This document shows, piece by piece, positions 1 through 5,959 of a stretch of DNA of 8,203 bases (its first letter is position 1; each line of letters starts with the position of its first letter). The notes beneath the pieces are model-generated. The model was not told the origin of the DNA. It was given only the letters and a program-made list of their open reading frames with translations, and ran no database searches. Both the position numbers and the translations under genes were made by a program. Source of the DNA: Pseudomonadota bacterium. Its GTDB lineage: Bacteria; Pseudomonadota; Alphaproteobacteria; Rhizobiales; Xanthobacteraceae. The stretch is taken from the NCBI GenBank assembly GCA_023430245.1, contig JAEZBA010000686.1, positions 1 to 8,203 on the forward strand. The letters run 5' to 3'.

Positions 1-614
1 GCGGTGCCGAAGGCGAGATCGAGATCGGTCACCACCGCGTCGAGCGACAGGTCGCGGGCGATCGACCAGGCGACATTATGCGCGATAGTGGATGCGCCGA
101 CGCCGCCCTTGGCGCCGATAACCGCGAGAATGCGACCGACCGGCTTGGCATCCGGTGCCGAATACAGGCCGCAGACCGCGCGCACGATGTCGAGCGTATT
201 GACCGGCGCGATCAAGTAATCGCTGACGCCGCGGCGGACCAGTTCGCGATACAACGCGACGTCGTTGTGGCGGCCGATCACGACCACGCGGGTTCCGGGG
301 TCGCAGAGATCGGCCAGCGAATCCAGACCGGCGAGAATGGTGTCCGGCCGCGATTCGAATTCCAGTACAATCACATTCGGCGTCGGCGCCGAACGATAGG
401 CTTCGAGCGCCGCGGTCATGCCGCCCATCTGGATTTTCAGATGCGCCTTGCCGAGGCGGCGGTCCTCGCCCGCGGCCTGCACCGCCGCGGCGGTTTCCAC
501 CGATTCACAGAAGGCCTGGATCGAGATGCGGGGCGCCGGAGCGATGTGCTCGTCACGCGCCGGCAAATCCTCCGGCGCGTCTTCGATCGCGCTCTGAAAT
601 GCGGATTTCATCAT
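1..614 (-). CDS. cpaE: Tad pilus assembly ATPase CpaE, N-terminal part (runs off left edge)
   Basis: This gene encodes a MinD/ParA-like protein of the Tad pilus, known in Caulobacter for placing the pilus apparatus at the pole. 204 codons are visible. Residues 1-50 are a variable leader. Residues about 55-155 form a receiver-like alpha/beta domain (VIVLEFES near 81, RVVVIGRH near 109, GVSDYLIAPV near 129). The P-loop domain begins near 160 with GAKGGVGAST (167-176), followed by TDLDLAFGT at 196-204, the A'-type motif that binds Mg-ATP in this superfamily. The deviant Walker A signature lysine (K169) is present, but Ala replaces the usual lysine before S/T, as I recall for CpaE proteins. The start at 614 gives an ATGA overlap with the cpaD stop, implying coupled translation; a second ATG follows at 611. 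The C-terminal part lies outside the window. Confidence 0.95.
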   Translation of the reverse strand, partial: MMKSAFQSAIEDAPEDLPARDEHIAPAPRISIQAFCESVETAAAVQAAGEDRRLGKAHLKIQMGGMTAALEAYRSAPTPNVIVLEFESRPDTILAGLDSLADLCDPGTRVVVIGRHNDVALYRELVRRGVSDYLIAPVNTLDIVRAVCGLYSAPDAKPVGRILAVIGAKGGVGASTIAHNVAWSIARDLSLDAVVTDLDLAFGT

Positions 615-1360
615 TGGGCTACGTCGCTCACCGTGCCGTCAGTGTCTTTCGGATAAGTCGTCGCCGGGCTCACACCCTGACGATACTTTTCAAATACGGT
701 GGTGCGGCGCGAGGTCCAGGCGGGCGTCTCGGCGCGCGGCTGAACGAGGTCGGCCGGATTGGCCACCATCGCCGCGAGATTGCGCTGATTGGAGCAGCCC
801 AAATTCCAGTAATTGTTGTTGTCGTTATAGGCCGCATTCATCGTCGGCCCGAGATCCTGCGGCCACAATCCGCAAGGCCCGGCTTCGGCGACGATGGTGG
901 AATATTTCAGCCGTAGCGTCGGAAACTTGGTGGGATCTTCCGGGGTATAGGAACGCACCGCAACGCTCTGCATCGGCACGCCCGATGCCGCGAAGATCGA
1001 ATTGACCTCACGCAACGCCTGCGATGCCGCCATCTGGTTCGGCGTGCCGGTCGGCACATCGATGACGACGCCGCCGGTCGCCTCGTCCTTCCAGACTTTT
1101 GCGAAGGCGAGGACCTCGGCGCGCTGCGTCGGCGTCAGCGAGCCGCGGCTCTGACCGATAAAGACTTCGACGGTGCGCGATCCGTCGCGCAGCGCGATCT
1201 GATGGCGCTTGCGGTAATCGTTGGGGTAACTGACCGTTTCCTTGACCGTGTAAGCCGGCAGGTTGCACCCGCCCAGGACGGCGCCGGCCACGACGACGGC
1301 GAGAAGCCGGGGCGTCAGTCCGCCCGGGCGGCGGCGGCCGATCGTATTATGACGTGACAT
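611..1360 (-). CDS. cpaD: Tad pilus lipoprotein CpaD
   Basis: CpaD (249 residues) is an outer-membrane-associated lipoprotein thought to help the CpaC secretin assemble or function. A positively charged start and a hydrophobic stretch (about 19-31) end in the lipobox LGGC, with Cys32 the lipidated residue. The rest is a periplasmic domain. Family-typical signatures are PNDYRKRHQIAL near 46 and the C-terminal NYWNLGCSNQRNLAAMVANP block near 184, which ends in PADLVQPR. The start at 1360 is preferred over an in-frame ATG at 1390: it has a GAGGAGA ribosome site seven bases upstream, it places the signal peptide normally, and the upstream ATG would overlap cpaC. The gap to cpaC is 22 bases, and the stop overlaps the cpaE start, so the gene sits in one operon with both. 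Two further cysteines (in PCGLW and LGCSN) could pair in the periplasm; that is inference. Confidence 0.95.
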   Translation of the reverse strand: MSRHNTIGRRRPGGLTPRLLAVVVAGAVLGGCNLPAYTVKETVSYPNDYRKRHQIALRDGSRTVEVFIGQSRGSLTPTQRAEVLAFAKVWKDEATGGVVIDVPTGTPNQMAASQALREVNSIFAASGVPMQSVAVRSYTPEDPTKFPTLRLKYSTIVAEAGPCGLWPQDLGPTMNAAYNDNNNYWNLGCSNQRNLAAMVANPADLVQPRAETPAWTSRRTTVFEKYRQGVSPATTYPKDTDGTVSDVAQ

Positions 1361-1367
1361 GCGATCG

Positions 1368-1374
1368 TCTCCTC
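1368..1374 (-). promoter_or_regulatory. Ribosome binding site of cpaD
   Basis: The minus strand reads GAGGAGA seven bases before the ATG at 1360. It is the strongest Shine-Dalgarno match near the gene and decides between the two in-frame starts (1360 versus 1390). Confidence 0.8.
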
Positions 1375-1382
1375 GTCCGGCC

Positions 1383-2861
1383 TTAATCAACGATGAAGCC
1401 GTATTTGCCGTAATACATGCGGTTCGGATCGACCTTGCCGGCGATGCCGTAGATCTTGTTCAGGCGGCCCATAAAGAAGCTCGACGGGTCGGACGTATCG
1501 GCATAGCCGTCGTCCGGACGCGACAGATCCTTCGGAGCGACGGCACGCACCACATAGGGCGTCACCAGGATCATCAACTCGGTTTGCCGGTTGACGTAAT
1601 CGCGGCTCTTGAACAGGGCGCCCAGGACCGGCAATTGCATCATGCCCGGCAGACCGCTGATCTGCTGCTTGGTCTGTTCCTGAATGAGGCCGGCCAGCGC
1701 CAGCGCTCCGCCGGACGGAATTTCAACCGTGGTGTCGGCGCGGCGAACCTTCAGCGAGGGGATCTGACGCGCATCTTGACCGGTGCCGAATTGCAAAGCG
1801 CCTTCGTTCGACAGTTCCGAAACTTCGGTCGTCACCTTCAGGCTGACGCGGCCCTCCGACATCACGACCGGCGTGAAGCCGAGGCTGATACCGAACTTTT
1901 TGAACTCGACCGTCGGTTGACAATTCGCGGTCCCGCCCGTTACGGCGCTACACGAGTAGCCGGCAAGGATCGGAAACTCGCCGCCAGCCAGGAAGTTCGC
2001 GGATTCGCCCGAAATCGCGGTAAGGTTGGGTTCGGCCAGCGTGCGGATCACACCGGCCCGTTCCATGGCACGCAGAATAGCGTTCACCCGGTTGCCGCTT
2101 CCGGATGTGAACGTGCCGGCGGCGAAATTTTCCGGCACCAGCGCGGAACCGAATGCCGGGAACGGGTTCTCGTTATTGAACCGAAGCACTGCGGAGCCGA
2201 CGCCGACGGTGCCATTCAGGTCGACGCCGAGCTGCTTGATCACCTCGCGTTGAACCTCCGCGACCGTCACCCGCAGATTGATCTGGTCGCGGCCCCGAAC
2301 CGTGATGGCATTCACGACCTTGTCGCCCGCGTTCACCATGCTGTTAGTACCGGCATTGAGCAGCCGGGCCGCAACGGCGAAGGCGGTTTGCGCATCCGCC
2401 GGATTATTCGCAATGCCCGTCAGGATCACGCCATCGGCACCGAGCGCTTCGACCCGGATATCGCTATCCGGCACCGACTGCCGGATCGCGTCGCGGATAC
2501 CGTTCAGGTCACGTTTGACGGCGAGGTCAAAGCCCGCGATCTGCCGGCCTTCGGCATCGAAAAAGAAAATGCTGGTCTGGCCGACCTTGACGCCGATCAT
2601 GTAGGCGCGGCGGGCCGACCGGACGACGGCATTTGCGATCGTGGGATCGGCAACCAGAACGTCCTTGGCGTCGCGTGGCAAATCGATGACCACGGCCTTG
2701 CCGACTCCGAGGTTCACCGAGCGCGAACTCGCTTCGCTGCCAACGACGCTGATCACCGGGGTGCGGTGCAGATCGGGTTCCGCCGCGTGCACCGTCGCCA
2801 TTGCAGTTGCGCCAAGCGAGGCGGCGATCAGCAGCGTCCGGATCGTCGTCTGGTTCGCCAT
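1383..2861 (-). CDS. cpaC: Tad/Flp pilus outer-membrane secretin CpaC
   Basis: CpaC (RcpA type, 492 residues) forms the multimeric outer-membrane channel through which the Flp pilus leaves the cell. A signal peptide (1-26, ending VHAA) is followed by the pilus-specific N-terminal domain (about 43-115, with LPRDAKDVLVADPTIANAVV), a BON-like region (about 117-190) and the secretin core (about 195-440). The core holds VTVAEVQREVIKQLGVDLNG at 198-217, AEPNLTAISGESANFLAGGE at 276-295 and the family-defining LPVLGALFKS and TELMILVTPYVV near 410-438. A Cys pair (CSAVTGGTANC, 304-314) sits in an insertion within the core. The ATG at 2861 is chosen over the one at 2882 because the upstream ATG overlaps the ribosome site and precedes the signal peptide. 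It lies 22 bases after cpaB and 22 before cpaD. Confidence 0.97.
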   Translation of the reverse strand: MANQTTIRTLLIAASLGATAMATVHAAEPDLHRTPVISVVGSEASSRSVNLGVGKAVVIDLPRDAKDVLVADPTIANAVVRSARRAYMIGVKVGQTSIFFFDAEGRQIAGFDLAVKRDLNGIRDAIRQSVPDSDIRVEALGADGVILTGIANNPADAQTAFAVAARLLNAGTNSMVNAGDKVVNAITVRGRDQINLRVTVAEVQREVIKQLGVDLNGTVGVGSAVLRFNNENPFPAFGSALVPENFAAGTFTSGSGNRVNAILRAMERAGVIRTLAEPNLTAISGESANFLAGGEFPILAGYSCSAVTGGTANCQPTVEFKKFGISLGFTPVVMSEGRVSLKVTTEVSELSNEGALQFGTGQDARQIPSLKVRRADTTVEIPSGGALALAGLIQEQTKQQISGLPGMMQLPVLGALFKSRDYVNRQTELMILVTPYVVRAVAPKDLSRPDDGYADTSDPSSFFMGRLNKIYGIAGKVDPNRMYYGKYGFIVD

Positions 2862-2869
2862 GAAGCGGA

Positions 2870-2877
2870 TTCCTTCC
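2870..2877 (-). promoter_or_regulatory. Ribosome binding site of cpaC
   Basis: The minus strand reads GGAAGGAA eight bases before the ATG at 2861. Using the in-frame ATG at 2882 instead would bury this site in coding sequence, so it fixes the start at 2861. Confidence 0.8.
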
Positions 2878-2883
2878 TTCAAG

Positions 2884-3675
2884 CTATTTCGTTGCGGCGG
2901 TGGTGGACACGCCGAAACGCACCATGTTCACGCCGCCGCGGGCCGGCCCCTCATCGGTTTCGCCGGCATTTCTGGACGTATCAACCACGCTGCGCAGGGC
3001 GAGCGAGAGCGTGCCCATCTGCTTGCCCAGCGCCAGCGCTTCGGCCTGCTGCGGCGACAGCTCAAGCGTCACGGTCTTGCCGATGACGACCTTTTGTCCG
3101 TTCTTGTCCGCGACCGTCTGGTCCACGGCGAGCACGGGCGCATTCAGAATGATGGTCTCGCTGACGAAAGTCTCAACGCTGGTCCGTTTCTCCGCCTCGC
3201 GATCGCGACGTGTCAGGATCACATCGACATGGTCGCCCGGAATCACGAAGCCGCCGGCACTGGTCTCGGCGCTGATCTCGGTCGCGACCGCGCGCATCCC
3301 GGCGGGCAGAATGGCGGACAGGTAGCCCGACGCGGTCCCCTTCACGAGACGCGATTCCTGGATCGGCTCGCCCGCATAAAAGGTACCGCCGCGCACAATC
3401 GAGCCGGCGATCTGTTCGATGGCATCGGGCCGGTCGCTCTTGCGAATGAAATTCGAACTCGCGGACGACGCGGGCCATAGCTGCCAGCGCAACTCATCTG
3501 CCTTCACCGTCGTCCCCTGGCCGATATCGCTTCTTGCGACCAGAACGTCGACGGTCTCGAGTTTGGCAACCGGAGGCGGCGGGGGCGCGCGATAGGCCGA
3601 CCGCCCGGCCAACAACGCGGCCAGGCCACCGGCGGCGACGGCAACTCCAAGGACGATCAGTCGCGCGGCTTTCAT
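2884..3675 (-). CDS. cpaB: Tad/Flp pilus assembly protein CpaB (RcpC type)
   Basis: CpaB (263 residues) is a periplasmic, inner-membrane-anchored component of the Tad apparatus, thought to work with the secretin. The N-terminus is a membrane segment or uncleaved signal (residues 5-23), then a proline-rich linker (APPPPPV, 30-36). A SAF domain follows (about 43-112: VDVLVARSDIGQGTTVKADEL, with IQESRLV at 105-111). The RcpC/CpaB domain continues with LPAGMRAVATEISAETSAGG (123-142) and IPGDHVDVILTRRDR (145-159). LELSPQQAEALALGKQMGTL (204-223) is also typical of the family. The ATG at 3675 has GGAAAG eight bases upstream. An in-frame ATG at 3738 would add a non-conserved leader before the membrane segment. 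It starts the tight cpaB-cpaC-cpaD-cpaE run and is separated from cpaA by 138 bases that may hold its own promoter. Confidence 0.94.
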   Translation of the reverse strand: MKAARLIVLGVAVAAGGLAALLAGRSAYRAPPPPPVAKLETVDVLVARSDIGQGTTVKADELRWQLWPASSASSNFIRKSDRPDAIEQIAGSIVRGGTFYAGEPIQESRLVKGTASGYLSAILPAGMRAVATEISAETSAGGFVIPGDHVDVILTRRDREAEKRTSVETFVSETIILNAPVLAVDQTVADKNGQKVVIGKTVTLELSPQQAEALALGKQMGTLSLALRSVVDTSRNAGETDEGPARGGVNMVRFGVSTTAATK

Positions 3676-3745
3676 ACGCTGCACTTTCCACGAATGACGC
3701 AACCGGCCCGACATGGCCGTGAGGGGGAGTTTCACCACCCAAAGG

Positions 3746-3760
3746 TCAATTCGTGGTTAA
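3746..3760 (-). promoter_or_regulatory. Possible CtrA binding site upstream of cpaB
   Basis: The minus strand reads TTAA-CCACGAA-TTGA, one mismatch from the alphaproteobacterial CtrA consensus TTAA-N7-TTAA. The first half (TTAACC) is the form often preferred. It lies 71-85 bases upstream of the cpaB start, in the longest untranslated gap of the left unit. CtrA is known to control pilA in Caulobacter; control here is inference. AT-rich matches arise by chance, so this is tentative. No clear -10 element follows. Confidence 0.35.
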
Positions 3761-3764
3761 TGAG

Positions 3765-3778
3765 CGGTTTGCAAACCG
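3765..3778. repeat. 14-bp perfect palindrome in the cpaA-cpaB gap
   Basis: CGGTTTGCAAACCG reads identically on both strands and is flanked by TTAA at 3757-3760 and 3781-3784. A T-run (TTTTTTCT) follows on the plus strand from 3785. It could be an operator, or a short hairpin that stops plus-strand (antisense) transcription. The minus-strand operon would not see the T-run after the hairpin, so it is not a normal cpaA terminator. Confidence 0.4.
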
Positions 3779-3813
3779 AGTTAATTTTTTCTAACTGGCT
3801 GCCGGCCCGCGGC

Positions 3814-4332
3814 TCAGCCGATGCCGAGCGGCTTCATCCACACCGTCTGCGGATAGACCGCGAACGCGGCGCCTGCGAGCGCGATGCCATAAGGCACGCC
3901 CTCGTCCGCCCGATGCAGGCGCAACGCCCAGTCCTGGCCTTGCAACAGGGCCGGAAGCGGCGCGCCGCGGTACCGGAGGATGGCGAAGGTAAGGACGCCG
4001 CCGAAAATCGAAGCGTAGAGTAGATAATCCAGCAGCGGATCGAAACCGAGCCACAGCGCCGTCGCCGCCGCGAGCTTGGCATCGCCACCGCCGATCCAAC
4101 CGCATGCAAACAGCGTGAATGTCACCGCGAGCACGGCGAGGCCGGCCCCCATATGAGAGAGGATGTCCGCGCCGCCCATGCCGACCAGCACGGCCATGAC
4201 GAGAAAGCCTGCGACCAGAAGCATCGACACACGGTTGGAGATCGTCATCGTGAACAGATCGCTGAAGGCGGCGAAGGCCATGAGCGCCGGAAACAGAAAC
4301 AGCCGGATCGCGTCTGTCATCATCAATGTCAT
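3814..4332 (-). CDS. cpaA: Prepilin peptidase CpaA (TadV type, A24 family)
   Basis: CpaA is the inner-membrane aspartic peptidase that removes the leader from Flp pilin and, in characterised Tad systems, from the TadE/TadF pseudopilins. The 172 residues are strongly hydrophobic, with about six membrane segments. The two catalytic aspartates are visible: Asp25 in AFSDLFTMTISN and Asp84 in the GxGD-type motif GWIGGGDAKLAAA. The length fits the short TadV type, which lacks the methylase domain of classical PilD. Three in-frame ATGs (4332, 4323, 4320) are possible and none has a strong ribosome site, so the first is kept with some doubt. It lies 158 bases after pilA, past a likely terminator. Its expression may depend on read-through or a promoter in that gap. 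A weak imperfect hairpin but no U-tract follows its stop. Confidence 0.94.
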   Translation of the reverse strand: MTLMMTDAIRLFLFPALMAFAAFSDLFTMTISNRVSMLLVAGFLVMAVLVGMGGADILSHMGAGLAVLAVTFTLFACGWIGGGDAKLAAATALWLGFDPLLDYLLYASIFGGVLTFAILRYRGAPLPALLQGQDWALRLHRADEGVPYGIALAGAAFAVYPQTVWMKPLGIG

Positions 4333-4426
4333 GGCCGCACTCGCTGCATCTACTCGACCTTGAACTTACCGAACCACCCTTGCCGTCCGGTTATCGCCGC
4401 ACCGAAACGCCCCACGCACTCTCCCT

Positions 4427-4470
4427 AAACGCGAAACCGCGCCCACAGGACAATGCCAGGGGCGCGGCTT
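4427..4470 (-). terminator. Hairpin between pilA and cpaA, probable terminator or attenuator
   Basis: On the minus strand, arms AAGCCGCGCCC (4470-4460) and GGGCGCGGTTT (4444-4434) form an 11-bp stem with one G-T pair and a 15-base loop, 20 bases after the pilA stop. TTTCGCGTTT follows, a broken U-tract, so termination may be partial. Partial stopping would give much pilin mRNA and less cpaA-onward mRNA, a common arrangement for an abundant subunit. It may also protect the pilA message from decay. Confidence 0.7.
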
Positions 4471-4490
4471 TGCAGTCGATCCCAGGATTA

Positions 4491-4652
4491 TTACTGGAGG
4501 CCGGTTTTGACTTCTTCGAATTTGGCAATGAGGTTCGTGCCGATGCCCTGCACGACCGTGATGATGGCAACGGCGATGCCGGCTGCGATCAGGCCGTATT
4601 CGATAGCGGTTGCACCCGACTCGTCGCGAATGAACTTCTTGAAGGTCACCAT
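4491..4652 (-). CDS. pilA: Flp/Fap-type IVb pilin PilA
   Basis: This is the major structural subunit of the Tad pilus: a 53-residue prepilin, typical for the Flp family. A short charged leader (MVTFKKFIRDESG) ends at Gly13. The processing and assembly motif GATAIEYGLIAAGI follows, with Glu18 at mature position 5 and Tyr19 next to it, as in all Flp pilins. A hydrophobic helix covers about 20-37, then a short polar tail (IAKFEEVKTGLQ). The ATG at 4652 has GGAG eight bases upstream. The gene leads the minus-strand cpa cluster and is followed by a hairpin. Its leader contains a 9-bp direct repeat. The peptidase that should process it, CpaA, is the next gene. Two TAA codons in tandem end the frame. 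I find no convincing promoter hexamers. Confidence 0.96.
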   Translation of the reverse strand: MVTFKKFIRDESGATAIEYGLIAAGIAVAIITVVQGIGTNLIAKFEEVKTGLQ

Positions 4653-4678
4653 TGTTATAGCTCCGTTGAGACAGCGTT

Positions 4679-4699
4679 GAACCAGACTTAGAACCAGAC
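4679..4699. repeat. 9-bp tandem direct repeat in the pilA leader
   Basis: On the plus strand GAACCAGAC occurs at 4679-4687 and again at 4691-4699, separated by TTA (period 12). The repeat lies 27-47 bases upstream of the pilA start, on the transcript or near the promoter. A regulator site is possible, but so is chance duplication. Confidence 0.5.
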
Positions 4700-5063
4700 A
4701 GCCGGCGTGACCGGCAGTGGTGCGAAGCTAACAGGGGCGCTTGAAGAATCTGTAAGTTCGGCATCAAGGAATCCGAGGCACGATTTTAGAAACCGTTAGC
4801 GATATCGACTTCGCGCATCCTCGGTCGCTTTATGTGTCGCGCATTCAACGAAGCCGATCAGCGCCTGACCGGTTGCGATCAAGCGGCAGGTTTCCTCCCA
4901 TTCTATTTGACGAAATACATCCACGGTCTCGCACCGACCGATCCGTATTCTGTGCGCAGAGCATCAATGCAAGGCATCGTGAAATCGCGGAGCGCACCGT
5001 ATTCTTGCACCACTCCAATGAGACCGTTCACCGCTTGCACCCGCCCACAGGAGTTCCGGCGCC

Positions 5064-5099
5064 TGAATCTGAGGTTAAGGAAGGCTTGATGCAGATTCA
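5064..5099. repeat. 8-bp inverted repeat with 20-base spacer
   Basis: TGAATCTG (5064-5071) and CAGATTCA (5092-5099) are perfect inverted copies in the divergent spacer, about 190 bases before the plus-strand pilus gene. There is no T-run after it, so it is not a terminator. It could be a regulator half-site pair or chance. Confidence 0.35.
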
Positions 5100-5291
5100 C
5101 AAAGGCGCGGTCATAATATCCAAACCATGCGCATAGCGTCGCCATGCCGTGCAGCTCCCCGGCCTTGCGGATGTTTAACCGGTCGCGTTGGCGATTGATT
5201 CACCATTTTGGTGTGAGTTGGACGGGGCGGAGTGTGGCCGCCGAGTTTCTGCCGTTCGGTCTAAGTGTGTGTGTTTGTGCGGAGTATCATC

Positions 5292-5783
5292 ATGGCGGCG
5301 CGTCAGGACCTCTGGAACCTGATCCAGTTTTCCGCTGTTATCGGGATCGTCGCTTTCGCTCTCTCGGCGCCGGCGCAGGCCAACGATATTCCGCCCGGCG
5401 ACAGACTGAATGTCGCGATGGATGAAGCCAAGCTGGTCAAGCTGCCGGAGCGCGTGACCACGATCGTGGTCGGAAACCCGCTCATCGCCGATGTCTCCCT
5501 GCAGTCCGGCGGGCTCGCCGTGCTTACCGGCAAGGGCTATGGCGCGACGAATTTCATTGCGCTGGATCGCAAGGGCAACGCCCTGTTCGAGAAGATCATC
5601 GAAGTCCGCGGCGCGCTGAATACCGTCGTCGTCTATAAAGGCGTGAGCCGAGAGACCTATAGCTGCGCGCCGAATTGCCAGCCGATGATTGCAGCCGGCG
5701 ACGGCCAGGAATTCTTCAACCAGGCGCTGGTGCAGACCACGACCCGCAGCACGCAGGCCACCTCGATGTCGTCAGCGCGCTGA
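5292..5783 (+). CDS. Secreted stand-alone CpaC N-terminal-domain protein of the Tad locus
   Basis: This 163-residue protein has a signal peptide (hydrophobic 13-26, ending APAQA, cut after Ala30) and one recognisable domain at about 36-108. That domain, with LNVAMDEAKLVKLPERVTTI, VGNPLIADVSL and LTGKGYGATNFIALDRKGN, is the pilus/secretion N-terminal domain that also opens the CpaC secretin of this locus. The secretin core is absent. The tail holds ETYSCAPNCQP (121-131), giving a C-x3-C pair (Cys125, Cys129), and ends polar. The likely place is the periplasm, where it could bind the secretin or a TadE-like partner; this is inference, and I know of no fixed gene name. The ATG at 5292 has GGAG seven bases upstream and gives a better signal peptide than the ATG at 5265. 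It heads the plus-strand unit with the two TadE-like genes. Confidence 0.88.
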   Translation: MAARQDLWNLIQFSAVIGIVAFALSAPAQANDIPPGDRLNVAMDEAKLVKLPERVTTIVVGNPLIADVSLQSGGLAVLTGKGYGATNFIALDRKGNALFEKIIEVRGALNTVVVYKGVSRETYSCAPNCQPMIAAGDGQEFFNQALVQTTTRSTQATSMSSAR

Positions 5784-5959
5784 CGGGTAGCCCCGGCCCG
5801 GCGCAAGGATAAGGCGCCGCTGCGCCTGGTCCCGGTATGGTTTCAAACCGGTAAACGATGCCCCGGCCTTTGTCGCAAATCCGGGCAATAATTCACAAAC
5901 GCGCCTTTGCTAGAAAAGCATTGCTCCGGCCTCACGGTCCGGACCAATGGATCAGCGTC

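Larger units (their letters stand above)
4653..5291. other. Divergent intergenic region between pilA and the CpaC-N/TadE-like unit
   Basis: This 639-base spacer separates the two pilus transcription units and should hold both promoters. Base composition is clearly more AT-rich than the flanking genes. It contains the pilA leader with its direct repeat, an 8-bp inverted repeat (5064-5099) and a small dyad CACCA-TTT-TGGTG at 5201-5213, about 80 bases before the plus-strand gene. Short open frames exist on both strands around 4832-5145, but none has family motifs or the codon bias of the neighbours. The least implausible is a minus-strand 80-codon frame at 4903-5145 with GGGGAG before its ATG. 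I cannot place -35/-10 elements with confidence. The region may include a degraded gene or an unannotated RNA. Confidence 0.6.

Noticed and set aside
78..656. A 192-codon plus-strand frame over cpaE
   Set aside because: Antisense to the P-loop and receiver-like domains of cpaE; composition is Arg/His-rich and has no recognisable motif.
1359..3086. A 575-codon open frame on the plus strand
   Set aside because: It is antisense to cpaC and its neighbours, which have clear domains, signal peptides and ribosome sites. The translated sequence is rich in Arg, His, Asp and Ala with no family motif, as expected of a shadow frame in high-GC DNA.
3765..3790. A rho-independent terminator for cpaA formed by the 3765-3778 palindrome and the following T-run
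   Set aside because: The T-run follows the hairpin only on the plus strand, whereas cpaA is on the minus strand, and the stem is only about five base pairs.
4366..4767. A 133-codon minus-strand frame across pilA
   Set aside because: It runs in another frame over the pilA gene and the terminator hairpin; pilA itself matches the Flp family from leader to tail.
4903..5145. An 80-codon minus-strand frame with GGGGAG before its ATG in the divergent spacer
   Set aside because: The ribosome-like site is suggestive, but the product shows no motif, third-position GC looks lower than in the neighbouring genes, and it overlaps equally plausible short plus-strand frames. Kept only as a possibility in the spacer entry.
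5174..5194. A CtrA site at TTTAACCGG before the plus-strand unit
   Set aside because: Only one TTAACC half is present; seven bases later the sequence is CGTT-like rather than TTAA, so it is no better than chance.
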